From Ligustrum vulgare (lineage: Eukaryota; Streptophyta; Magnoliopsida; Lamiales; Oleaceae), in NCBI GenBank assembly GCA_963555705.1, contig OY743180.1, forward strand, positions 30,784,129 to 30,848,128: a DNA stretch of 64,000 bases, read 5' to 3'. Of this stretch, positions 24,213 through 34,366 are shown piece after piece. Each line of letters opens with the position of its first letter. The first letter of the stretch is position 1. The position numbers and the translations under genes were made by a program. Under the pieces are notes generated by a model. It did not search any database, was not told the origin of the DNA, and saw nothing but the letters and a program-made list of their open reading frames with translations.

Positions 24213-26420
24213 TTAGGGCCTGCAAGACAGGGGTAAAAGCATGTCATCAGAAGTTGGCAATGTAATACACGAGATTTTACCTGGCTTTTCACCATTTCCA
24301 CCAAGTTTGAAAGTTTCCTGTACTGAAGAATCAATAACATTAACAGAATGAACATGATTATCATCATCAAGGTAGTTCACGGAATCATAAATATTAAACT
24401 GAACCACTTCACCATCAAATTCCATGGCGAGTGTGCCACTACTGACATCTATCTTGGTCTTAGATGTCTTTAGAAATGGTCTACCTAACAAAATAGGAGT
24501 GGAGTTGGGAGAGTGATCATTATTCATGTCTAACACATAAAAGTCACCCGGGAACACTAACCCTCCTACTTACACTAGCACATCCTCAACTACCCCATCC
24601 GGATAGGCATTAGAGCGATCAGCCAATTGAATTATGACATTCATTTCAGTTAAATTGACCAATTTTAAAGAAGCATATGTGGACCTAGGCATTACATTAA
24701 TTGACGCTCCCAAATCTATCAAGTCCTTCTCAAATTTAGTTTCACCTATTATACAAGGGATTGTAAACATATCAGGATCCTTGCATTTTAGAGGTAATTT
24801 CCTTTGAAATAATGCAGAGACATTTTCTCCCATCATCACCTTCTCATTCCCCTTCAATTTCCGTTTGTTGGTGCATAGCTCCTTCAAAAACTTTGCGTAT
24901 CGGGGTACTTGCTTGATTGCATCCAACAGTGGAATGTTGACTTCCACTTTCCTGAACAACTCCAGGATTTCTTTCTCCTTGCTTTCCTTGTTCACCTTTG
25001 CTAGCCTGCTAGGAAAAGGAGGTGGAGTCAATTTAACATTTAAAGTGGAATCTGTTTTTACCTGCGAGCTTTTTGAGGTAATGTCGTTCTTCACGACTTC
25101 CCTTCCCTCAACTTCCTTCTCTTCGATTGCGGTAGGTTTCAGTTGCGGTTCCTCAAGCTCTTTTCCACCTCGGAGAGTAATTGCACTCACATTCTTTAGA
25201 TTTACCTCAGGCTGAGATGGTAGTTTACCTCCGGATTGTGCTTCCAACCTGTTGATGGCGGTGGCCATTTGGTTCATCTGGTTCTCCAAATTTTGAATGC
25301 TAGACTTTGCATCCTGTTGAAATTGTAATGTGTTAGTTGCTAGTGTTTTTACCATGTCTTCAAGAGACATACCTGAGCCTTGAGGTTTTTGCTGATACTG
25401 CCCTTGTTGTTGGAAGGTTCCTTGTTTCTGAAATTGCCCTTGAGGTTTGTTTGAAATGAAACCTGGGGGCTTGTTAATTCCGTAGCTTAGGTTTGGGTGA
25501 TCCCTCCATCCTGGATTGTAGGTATTAGAGTACGGATTGTACTGTTGTCTTTGGAACAGAAAACCCTCTGCAGCACTTACTTGTTCACCATTTTCTTGCA
25601 ACACTAGACATGTATCTGTTGGATGTCCAAAATTTGAACAGATCCCGCATGCTTTGACCTGATTCGAGTTCCCTACAGCAAGTTGCTTAACGAGATTTGT
25701 TAGTTCATATAATTGACCTTCGATATTGGAACTACTTACCTCGTTCACACGGCGGACTTGCGAATCCCTACTTGAGTTGAATTGCTGAGTGTTCTCTGCC
25801 ATGTTGGAGATTAAAGCCCGTGCTTGCTCCGGTGTCTTGTCCATTAGCGCACCTCCACTTGCGGCATCTATCATGCTTCTATCCATCGGCGCTAGACCTT
25901 CATAGAAATACTGCACCAAGAGTTGCTCGCTAATCTGATGATGGGGGCAGCTAGAGATGAGCTTCTTGAAACGCTCCCAATACTCGTACAATGTTTCGTT
26001 GTTGTTCTGGCGTACCCCACATATCTCCTTTCTGATTGTACCAGCTCTCGATGTAGGGAAGTATTTTTCCAAGAAAAGTCTTTTCATGTCGTTCCAAGTA
26101 GTAACTGTTCCCGATGGTAGACAATAAAGCCAGTCGGTGGCGGCATCCTTTAATGAGAATGGAAAAGCTCTCATTTTTATTTGTTCCTCAGTAATACCCG
26201 TGGGTCTCATGCTATCACAAATGACATGGAACTCCTTCAGATGTATGTATGGGTCCTCACCGGGATGTCCTCTGAAAGTTGGAAGAAGATGGATCAGTCC
26301 GAATTTTAGCTCAAAAGTTCTGTCTTCTTCCACTGCCGGAAAAGTGATGCATAGCGGTTGTTGAGCAACATCCGGGGTAGCTAGTTTTTTGAGAGTCAGA
26401 TTATTGTTAGCTACTGCCAT
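24213..26420 (-). pseudogene. Element B Gag and partial aspartic protease
   Basis: The main frame (26420-24570, 616 codons) has the Athila gag core (LIHLLPTFRGHPGEDPYIHL, FPFSLKDAATDWLY, LFLEKYFPTSRAGTIRKEI, YWERFKKLISSCPHHQ), one CCHC knuckle CGICSNFGHPTDTC, a Gln-rich section, then the linker QVPRYAKFLKELC and the protease active site DLGASINVMP. A single in-frame stop (TAA) after GVVEDVLV cuts the protease; the frame resumes in 24557-24213 with FPGDFYVLDM and ILLGRPFLKTSKTKID. The coding region then ends; no RT follows. The stop fits a C-to-T change of a Gln codon. Confidence 0.85.
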
Positions 26421-26653
26421 TGGTTGTGCAGCTCTTCTTTGCTGTTGAAAGATTCTCTCGATTTCTGGGTCAAAATCAAAAAATTCAAAATTAGTTTATC
26501 GAGTTTTACGCAAATAAGCAAAGAAATAGACAAGCAAGATTTTTTTTTTTTTTTTTGAAATATTATAGAGATAAAGTGAGAATAAAATTAATAAAATAAA
26601 ATGAAGAAAAAAATAAAATTCTAATTAACTAAACAACTAAATTGGTTGACCGT

Positions 26654-26671
26654 TCCCCGGCAACGACGTCA
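26654..26671 (-). other. Primer-binding site, tRNA-Asp type, altered (element B)
   Basis: The minus strand reads TGACGTCGTTGCCGGGGA. Compared with the usual TGGCGCCGTTGCCGGGGA it has one G-to-A and one C-to-T change. A six-base spacer separates it from the LTR. Confidence 0.8.
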
Positions 26672-26677
26672 AAAATT

Positions 26678-28298
26678 TGATGCGTGTCGCAATGCACCAA
26701 AATAATAAATAATTCTTTACTTGCCAAATATTAATTAATAATGTAGTAGCGAGAGTAAGGGTTGATCTCACGAGGAACGGAAACTAATTTTAGTTGTTCG
26801 ATCAATTAGAATGGAATGGGGGGTTTGTTGTTTAAAATTGCTTGAATAAAAAAATATGCATAAAAATAAGCAATTAAATATGACTAGAGAAATAATATAA
26901 GAAGAAATCTTGTTCTTGGGTTCGGTTGTACCCTCAATTAATGTTATACTTTTCCTTGTAACGTGTTTCTATCCCTAATTCAATTATCAATCATAAATAA
27001 TCAACAAGCTCTGATTACCCAAATTCTTCCTTATGTGTATTGATTCAAACCAAGCTCTTCGAACTAATTCTAGCCACGGACAATCCTAAACAAGCTCTTA
27101 GGATTTAATGCACAACCAGTATGAAAATTTAGAAGAATAGATTGAATTGGATCGTTAATTACACAAGCTTGAATTAATCAATCCAAGTTGAATTATTACT
27201 AAACCTGCAAGAGATTTATTTGCTACTAAAGTAAAGATTCAATGACAATTACGGATCAAGAATGTAAACATTGCATATTCATTAATTCAAAGATCAATAA
27301 TCCAATTGGCCAAATTAAACTATTAATCAAATAAACTCAATGAACATTCAAAACATAATAATCCAACAATTGAAATAAAAGATAAATTCACGCTACTAAT
27401 TTGTAGAAAAAGAAAATAATATAATTGATTTAACACAACTTCCCCTTTGAACAAGATATGGAATTTAGCCTAGCATGGTAGTGGTAGATTCTTCAAGTTG
27501 CTTCATGAATTCCATTGTTGTTGATATTCTTGCACTTGAAAATCTTTCAAGAATACTCTATATTTTTCTCTCAATTTTCCTCAATGTCCAGCCTCCTTTT
27601 TGTGGTGATTTTGCTCTTTTAATACTCCCAAAATCGTGCCCTAGCTTTACCCCAAAGATATACCAAAGATAGACCTTGAATCAGATAAGGAAATTTCTTC
27701 GCGAGAAAGTTACGGTCGTAACTTTCCTTATTACGGCCGTAAGTAAGCTACTGAGAATTTTTGAAATTTGGAATCTACGGCCGTAACTTTACCATTTACG
27801 GCCGTAAGTGCATTTCTGCGGAGAAGCGCCTGTGTTCGATGTTTTGGTCATAACTTTGTCTCTCGAAGTCCGATTATGGTGATTTAAGTTGCGTTGGAAA
27901 GAAAACTCAAATATCTAAAATTCTTTGTGAAATATATCTTCCAAAATTAGAAAGTATTCTATGAAAAAATTGAGCTTCAATCTATGATTAAAATTCATGA
28001 TCACAATCCTTGCGGGTTTTTGATTTCTAACTTCACCCCAAACCTTCTTTGACCATAATTTTTGCATCTAATCTTCTTCCCACATGCCATTATTGATTTG
28101 GAGCTCTTTGAATATGTCCTTGAACCTCACTTCTTGATTTTTTTTGTATTTCTTTGGTCCTGTTTCCTTTCTTTTTCTTCTTTTTGACCTTACATAGCAC
28201 AATAAGTGAAAATGCATTAGACGATGCTTCAATATGATCAAACCAATAACAAAATAAGATAATAAGTGAATTAAATACATGCTAATAAAGCACTTATC
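26678..28298 (-). repeat. 5' LTR of element B
   Basis: 1621 bp. Same TGATGCG...CTTATCA ends as the 3' copy and the same four palindromes at about 27709-27808. Followed by target duplication TTCAT at 28299. Confidence 0.92.
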
Positions 28299-28303
28299 AT
28301 TCA

Positions 28304-29190
28304 TCCTCTCAGCAACCCCATTTTGTTGTGGACTGTAGGTGATAGTCCTATGTCTAAGGATACCTAAGTCACTGCAGAAAGAATCAAAATCCTGATTATA
28401 GAATTCTAAGCCATTATCAGTCCTAATTACTTTGACCTTTCTATCCTTCAAATTTTGGACTAAAGTGATCCAGTTTTTAAATACCTACACAGTAGCATCT
28501 TTAGATTTAAGCAAATGAACCCAAGTTTTCCTTGAATAGTCGTCAACTATAAGCAGAAAGTATTTAAAACCAGAAACAGAATTGACTGGGGCAGGACCCT
28601 ACAAATCAGCATGCAAATATCCAAGAACATTATTGGATTTGTGAATGCCCTTATCAAAAGAATTCCTTTTCTGTTTTCCCAAAACATATTTTTCACAAAA
28701 ATCAAGTTTGTGTAAAACATCTTTACCAAAAACTCCTTTCTTTTCAAGTAATTTAAGACCCTTTTCACCAAGGTGTCCTAATCTTTTATGCCACAAGATG
28801 GTTTTATCATTTTCAGAACAACATTAAAAGAATTGGCAGAGAAATGATATGTTTTAACACATAAATTCCATTTGTTTTGAGAGTGCAGCAGAGTAAATGA
28901 TTACCCTTAAAGATACTAAGGTAACCTTTATGCAATCTAATATCATGATATTCAGAATGAAGTACACCAAGAGAAATTAAATTTCTTTTCAAATCAGGCA
29001 CACATCTAGTATGATTTAAAGCAAGTGTCTTGTTATTTTCAAGTTTCAACAAGACTTTACCAGTACCTTTAATATCACAAATCACATTATTACCAAGTTT
29101 GACAGAACCATAACATTCACTACTGAAGCTAGCAAATAAATCCTTTTTAGGACACATATGAAAAGTACATCCAGAATCAAGTATCTACTC
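28304..29190 (-). pseudogene. Element C protease and integrase N-terminal/core region
   Basis: The protease starts around 29190 with LDSGCTFHMCPKKD (catalytic Asp in DSG) and runs through GNNVICDIKGTGKV and CVPDLKRNLISLG (29157-28813). The integrase finger follows in 28796-28599 (WHKRLGHLGEKGLKLL, with FCEKYVLGK in place of the usual Cys pair), then core block VKVIRTDNGLEFYN and SPQQNGVAERMN at 28451 downward, where B is inserted. Several stops interrupt the polyprotein. Confidence 0.8.
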
Positions 29191-30214
29191 ATGTATGTTA
29201 TCAGGTTCAGTATTAACATACACAACACCATTATTATCTTGATTTGCAGCTTCAGTTTGATTACTAGTTCCTACTTCATTTTGTCTTTTGAAACAATTTT
29301 TAACATGATGTACAGGTTGACCACAGTAGTAACAAAGTCTGGGTCTAATGGTGTTATCTTGACCTGCAGTATTATCTTGACCCCTAAAATTATTTTGATT
29401 TCTAAAATTATCCTGTCTTCTAAAGTTGTCCTGACTCCAAAAATTGTTCTGTCCTTTATAATTGTTATCCTTAGGCTTATAAAGGTTGTCTCTCTTTTGG
29501 TAATTTCCCTTAACAAGCTTTCCATTTATGTTATTCCAGTTCCTGTTATTGGTAGAGATATTCCAATTTTTATTGAAATTGTTCGCAGGTTTATTATCCC
29601 TAAAAGAATTCTTTTTCTTTGAAGTTCCTATAATATTATGGGCTTCTTTATGGTTATTTCTAAATTCCAGTTCTTTATTCTTAAGGGATGTGTGAACTAT
29701 TTCACTAGTCAATTTTTGTCCACCATATTCTAAAGCATTTCTAAGATCTTTAAATTTATCACCCATTTTATTTAGAAGGCAGACAACTTTTTGTTCATCA
29801 GTTAGTTTTTCATCACAATTTATTAGGCTCTATTTGATCTTATTAAACTTACTCATATTATCATCAACATCTTTAGAAGGGTCAAATCTAAAAGAGAAAA
29901 TATTGTTTCCAAAGAAAACATTTATCAGGCAAAGAGATAGTGGCATATACCTCTTCCAATTTATCCCAGAGAGCCATTGCAGTCTTGGTTTTTCCTATTT
30001 GTCTAATCACATTATTAGACAAGTGTAGAAATATAGTATTCCAGGCAGTTTTATCCATTTCAATTTGTCTATCTTGAGCTAAATTAACAAGCCAAGATTG
30101 ATCAATTGATTTAGCAAATTTCATTTGAAATAATAGGGCTTTCATTTTCTGGCTCTAGAGATTAAACTCTCCTTTGCCATTCCAAACTTCAACATCTACT
30201 TTTATAGTAGTCAT
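29185..30214 (-). pseudogene. Element C Gag with Asn/Gln-rich tail and CCHC knuckle
   Basis: A likely start at 30214 gives MTTIKVDVEVWNGKGEFNL, then a TAG stop at a position usually occupied by Trp, then KMKALLFQMK onward (30145-29888). After further stops the last part (29766-29185) carries short repeats built on QDNFR/QNNFR and a nucleocapsid knuckle CYYCGQPVHHVKNC. The repeats explain an antisense ORF on the plus strand, which is a shadow. Confidence 0.75.
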
Positions 30215-31236
30215 TGAAGTAATGACCAAAATATTTTGAGAAAAGGTTTTAAGAGAATTTAAGCCTTACTACTCCAAGATATTACGAAGCAGATAGACAG
30301 GAAGAAAGTAACACATGTTCTCAAGAAAACTCAAGCAATCCGTAGCTTAATCCACAAAGTCACAGAATTACAATATGTCACACAACCAAAAAATTGGACC
30401 ACTAAGCAGTATATCAATCAAGATTATCACAGTCCACTAAGAAGAATCACACTATACAAGTGACCACAAAGAATTGAGTACTGAAAGAATGTTCTTCCAG
30501 TATATCCCTTATCCTATTTTGGGTCAGCCCAAAAATTCAGCAAATTCCCGGATTTTCAAGAAATCCTGAACAAAGGAAATTAAAGGGGACCAAGAATAGG
30601 CTTTAATAAATGGAGAGATTTTGGAAAGAACAAGAAAACTTTAAATAGATGATAATACTAAAGATTTAGTACGAAAAGATATCACCTTCTTACAAAATAG
30701 AGTTCATGCAGTCTCACACAGGTTCGAAGCCACACAGATTAACGCCTCCAACTTCCAGTACCACAAAGTATATCCAAGAACCACGAAGTTTACCCACCAA
30801 GTGAATGTAAGATCCCCTCAAATATTTTAGTATATTATGTAAAATATACTAATTTTCTTGGGATCGATATATCTTGACTCAGAGGTCAAAGATCCAGACA
30901 CCAAAAATAACAAAACCCTTAATTAAAACTAGGGTTTCAAGAAATTTTCACAAAGCGTAAAATACCACAAAGATTATTGTAAAGAATTTTTGAGAAATTC
31001 TTCAAATCTGAAAATTTCACAAAGTTTTCAGAAATAAAAAACGTTTAATATAGGTTTTTCAAAAATATTCAAAGAAATCTTAAATTTCTTGTAAAAAACC
31101 ACAAAGAAACTGAAGAACCCTAAATTGTTTTTGAAAGAAACCAGACAAATCCTTCCAGAAAACAAAGATCCACCCACAAAGACTTTGGATCTTACCAGAT
31201 CTAAGTCTTAAGCAGTGTATTCACACAAAACCCTAA
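30215..31236 (-). other. Element C leader with repeated CTTTGTGG words
   Basis: About 1 kb between PBS and gag without an ORF. The word CCACAAAG (minus-strand CTTTGTGG) or a one-base variant recurs roughly ten times, also inside C's LTR. This is the place where a packaging or dimerisation signal would lie. Confidence 0.5.
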
Positions 31237-31249
31237 GGCTCTGATACCG
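31237..31249 (-). other. Primer-binding site, initiator Met-tRNA (element C)
   Basis: The minus strand reads CGGTATCAGAGCC, the usual TGGTATCAGAGCC with its first T changed to C, directly inside the 5' LTR. Confidence 0.75.
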
Positions 31250-31250
31250 C

Positions 31251-31878
31251 TGTTATGTTTTTACTCCTCAGAATCACCACGAAGAATACACAATGTGATT
31301 CAAACATAAAAAGCTTAGAAAATTTTATTACTCAAATAAAATCGCAAAGTATATAAAGAAATTTACAGATCCTTAAATAGATCTAAAGAAAATCAGAATA
31401 AAACTGAAAACTCGCACAAACCACAAAGTTCCACAAAGTAATATTACAGATTCAACACTGTAATCCACCACTAAGAATACCCTCTGATTATACATGAAGA
31501 ATCAAGGTTAAAATCACAAAGAAAATGCGAGAGATGAGAGTTCTCTCTTCAAAAATCCACAAAGTGACAAATGCAGAAGAGAGAAGATAGAGAGATCAGA
31601 TGAAGCGTCTGGAAGGAGGAATGGATCAGAACCAAGTTTACACGTCTTTATCCTTCAGTGGAATTTTGATATTTGATCAAGGAAATCCAACGGCCTGTAT
31701 TGAGCTGGTTTTTGATAAACTTGGACCGGGTCTTGGGACTTTATTCCGTGCTTAAGTGTTGGGCTCCAGTTACTGAAATAAATTAGATTTAAGCTTTAAT
31801 TTTTCGGCTGAGGTGCTGTCCTTTCATCTTGGACTCCTTCAATCAGCTGGGCTTTGGGCTGGTCCAATTGTCTTCACA
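31251..31878 (-). repeat. 5' LTR of element C
   Basis: 628 bp, begins TGTTATGTTTTTACTCC and ends TTGTCTTCACA in plus orientation. Target duplication GGTTG follows at 31879-31883. A TATATA box lies near 31360. Confidence 0.9.
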
Positions 31879-31883
31879 GGTTG

Positions 31884-33863
31884 TTGCATATAAATTCTCT
31901 CATCTAACTCACCATGCAAGAATGCAGTTTTAACATCTAACTATTCTAATTCCCAATTAAAATGTGTAACTAAAGCAAGCATGACTCTAGTAGTAGTGTA
32001 CTTGACAACAGGGGAGAAAATTTCAGTGCAATCAACACCTTCGTTTTGTGTGAAACCATTAGCAACTAATCTGGCCTTAAACCTAACAGGCTTAAACTCT
32101 GCCCCCACTCTCTTTTACCTTATAAATACATTTACAATCAAATATGGATTTATTTTTAGGTTTGGGAACTAAATTCCAGGTGTTATTGTCACTTAAAGAC
32201 TTCATTTCCTCACTCATAGCCCTCAGCCATTCCTTATGGTACTTACTAGACACAGCTTCATCAAAGGTCTTGGGTTCAGTGTCACACAGGATCTAAAAGT
32301 TAAGGAATGAAAAAGTGTTATTTTCAACATATCCAAACCTAATTGGTTCCCTTATTTCTCTTCTAATCTCGTCTCTAGCCAACTGGTAATTACTCAAGTC
32401 AATTTGGACTACTTCAGTTTTAGTTTCAATGTCATTTTCTTTTTAGGTTGAAGTACTTTCTGTTCAAGTTCTAAAGTTTCAGTTTTAGAATTGTTTGGCT
32501 CCACCTGAACAGGTTCACTAATAGTAGGAAGATTTATATCAGAAATAGGTAAAACATTTTCTGTTTTAACAACAGGTGACTCTGCAGGCTCTTTCTCACT
32601 AAGGCAGGGCATGTCGTTTTCATTAAAAGTCACATCCCTACTAATTATGACCTTAGCTCCACCCAAACCTCTATCCCAGAGTCTATACCCTTTAACACCT
32701 AGAGGATACCCAAGAAAAACACATTTTTGTGCTTTAGGATGCAATTTGTCTAAATTCTGATGAGAGTATGCAGCATAGCCAAATTTTTTCAAGTGAGAAT
32801 AGTCAACAAGATGATCATTCCACATCTTAGCAGGGGTTTTATCATTTAAAGACACAGAAGGAGTCAAATTAACAAGTTAACATGTATTCATCACAGCTTT
32901 ACCCCAAAAAAATATGGAAGGTCAGAGGCAACCATCATACGTCTTACTTTATCAAGAAGTGTCATATTCATCCTTTCAGCTACACCATTCTGCTGTGGAG
33001 TGTATGATGCCGTTTTGTGCCTCATAATACCACAATTTTCACAGAAATGATCAAATTCAAAATTACAAAATTCCAAGTCATTGTCAATTCTTAAGGTTTT
33101 AACTTTCTTTCCAGTTTAGTTTTCAACTTGATGTTTCCAAACTTTAAATTTATCAAAAGCTTCAAAATTTTGTTTTAGTAAATAGACTCAGACTTTTCTA
33201 GAAAAATCATCAATTATTGATAAGAAATATTTGCTGCCTCCGACTATAGGAATAGTTGTAGGTCCCCATAGGTTAGAATGTATATAATCTAGTACATTCT
33301 TGGATCTATGGGTACCTATGTTAAAATGCAAATTATGATGTTTGCCCAAAGTGTAAGTTTCACAAAAAGGTATATCAGACACTAAGTCTTTTCCAAAAAC
33401 ACCATTTTTGTTTAAAAGTTTAAAACCTTTAGAACTGAAGACATGGGCTAACATCTTATGCCACTTTAAAGTATCATTAGTAACACATATAGAATTGCAA
33501 GTAGCAGGTTTGGCAGTCACAAAAGTAGTACTTACTACAAAAAATACCATTTCTTTTCAAACCTTTAAAAATAACAAGTGAGCCTTTAATTACTTTCATA
33601 ACACCACCATTTACAGACTGTGAGAAAGCATCATCATCAAGCATGCCAACAGATAGCAAATTCCTTTTCATTTTAGGCACATATTTGACATTTTCCAAAT
33701 TTAGCAAGCAGCTATTATCAAATTTCAAAGTAATATAACCCATACCAGTTATATTACTAGTTAGATTGTTACCCATAGTCACATATCCAAAATCTTTAGA
33801 CACAAAATTATTAAACCAATCCCTCCTAGAAGTAATGTGAAAAGAAGCACCAGAGTCAATCAC
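31884..33863 (-). pseudogene. Element D protease, integrase and start of reverse transcriptase
   Basis: From high to low coordinates: protease MIDSGASFHITSRRDWFNNF (33863 downward, DSGA active site) with YVPKMKRNLLSVG; integrase finger WHKMLAHVFSSKGFKLLN with FCETYTLGK (second Cys replaced by Tyr) and core IIDDFSRKV; the block TASYTPQQNGVAERMN (33076-32891); the C-terminal block KFGYAAYSHQNLDKLHPKAQ and GYRLWDRGL (32867 downward); then RT lead-in EAVSSKYHKEWL and DVKTAFLHGELDERIYMQQ, cut by element C at 31883. Stops and frame breaks occur throughout. Confidence 0.8.
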
Positions 33864-33971
33864 CCATTCATTTTCAGATTTATCAGAACAGGTTATATTG
33901 GACTCATAGTTGTCTGCAGACAGTGAAGCAGTAACATATACTTCAGACTAGTCACGAGCAGAGGTGGAAGG

Positions 33972-34361
33972 CTAATTAGGAGTATGGGATGAGGCATTGT
34001 TGGCTTCTTCCTTTCCTTTTTCTTTCAAATCATTTTTTATCTTAAAACAATCTTTAATAAGATGGTCAGTCTTGCCACACCCATAACACTTCCTAATCCT
34101 AGGTCTGGACTTACTCCTAGACCTACTTCTATGCTTCTTGTTAAAACCATTTTGACTATTTGTATTATCAAAATGTCTATGTTGAGGTGTGCCCCAAGCA
34201 AATAGTCCTTCTCCTTTCACATTCTCTTGGTTTTGCTGCTGGATATTTATTTTTTTTGTTCTCAAGGAGTTAATCACAATCTCAGTGGTGAGGGTATCCC
34301 TTCCATACTCAATGACATTTCTCACTTCCCTAAAAGTGTCAAGTAAGGCATTTATAAGGAT
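33972..34361 (-). pseudogene. Element D Gag, C-terminal half
   Basis: The frame continues across solo LTR E and runs REVRNVIEYGRDTLTTEIV to an Arg/Ser basic stretch and the knuckle CYGCGKTDHLIKDC, ending SSHTPN and a stop. Together with 37841-38267 it made the original capsid/nucleocapsid protein. Confidence 0.75.
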
Positions 34362-34366
34362 AATAG

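Larger units (their letters stand above)
20396..28298 (-). mobile_element. Athila-type gag-protease element B, nested in C, complete with TSD
   Basis: LTRs at 20396-22013 and 26678-28298, ends TGATGCG...CTTATCA in plus orientation, with target duplication TTCAT at 20391-20395 and 28299-28303. On the minus strand: PBS (26671-26654), gag plus partial protease (26420-24213), first PPT (about 23722-23706), a 1.7 kb non-coding stretch, second PPT (22030-22014) and the 3' LTR. There is no RT, RNase H or integrase, so it must have moved with enzymes from another element. Thirteen LTR differences in about 345 compared bases, all transitions. Confidence 0.92.
17464..31878 (-). mobile_element. Ty1/Copia element C, nested in D
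   Basis: LTRs at 17464-18094 and 31251-31878, both TGTTA...TTCACA, with a 5-bp target duplication GGTTG at 17459-17463 and 31879-31883. The insertion splits D's RT. On the minus strand it has iMet PBS (31249-31237), a 1-kb leader, gag, protease, integrase (split by B), RT, RNase H and PPT (18107-18095). About 6.5 kb remains after removing B. LTRs differ by roughly 7% over 190 compared bases. A Tork/Tnt1-like lineage is a guess from the RT box YLLLYVDDMLIA. Confidence 0.9.

Noticed and set aside
29158..29622. 154-codon plus-strand ORF
   Set aside because: It is the antisense of the Asn/Gln-rich repeats of element C's gag, which carries a proper CCHC knuckle on the minus strand.
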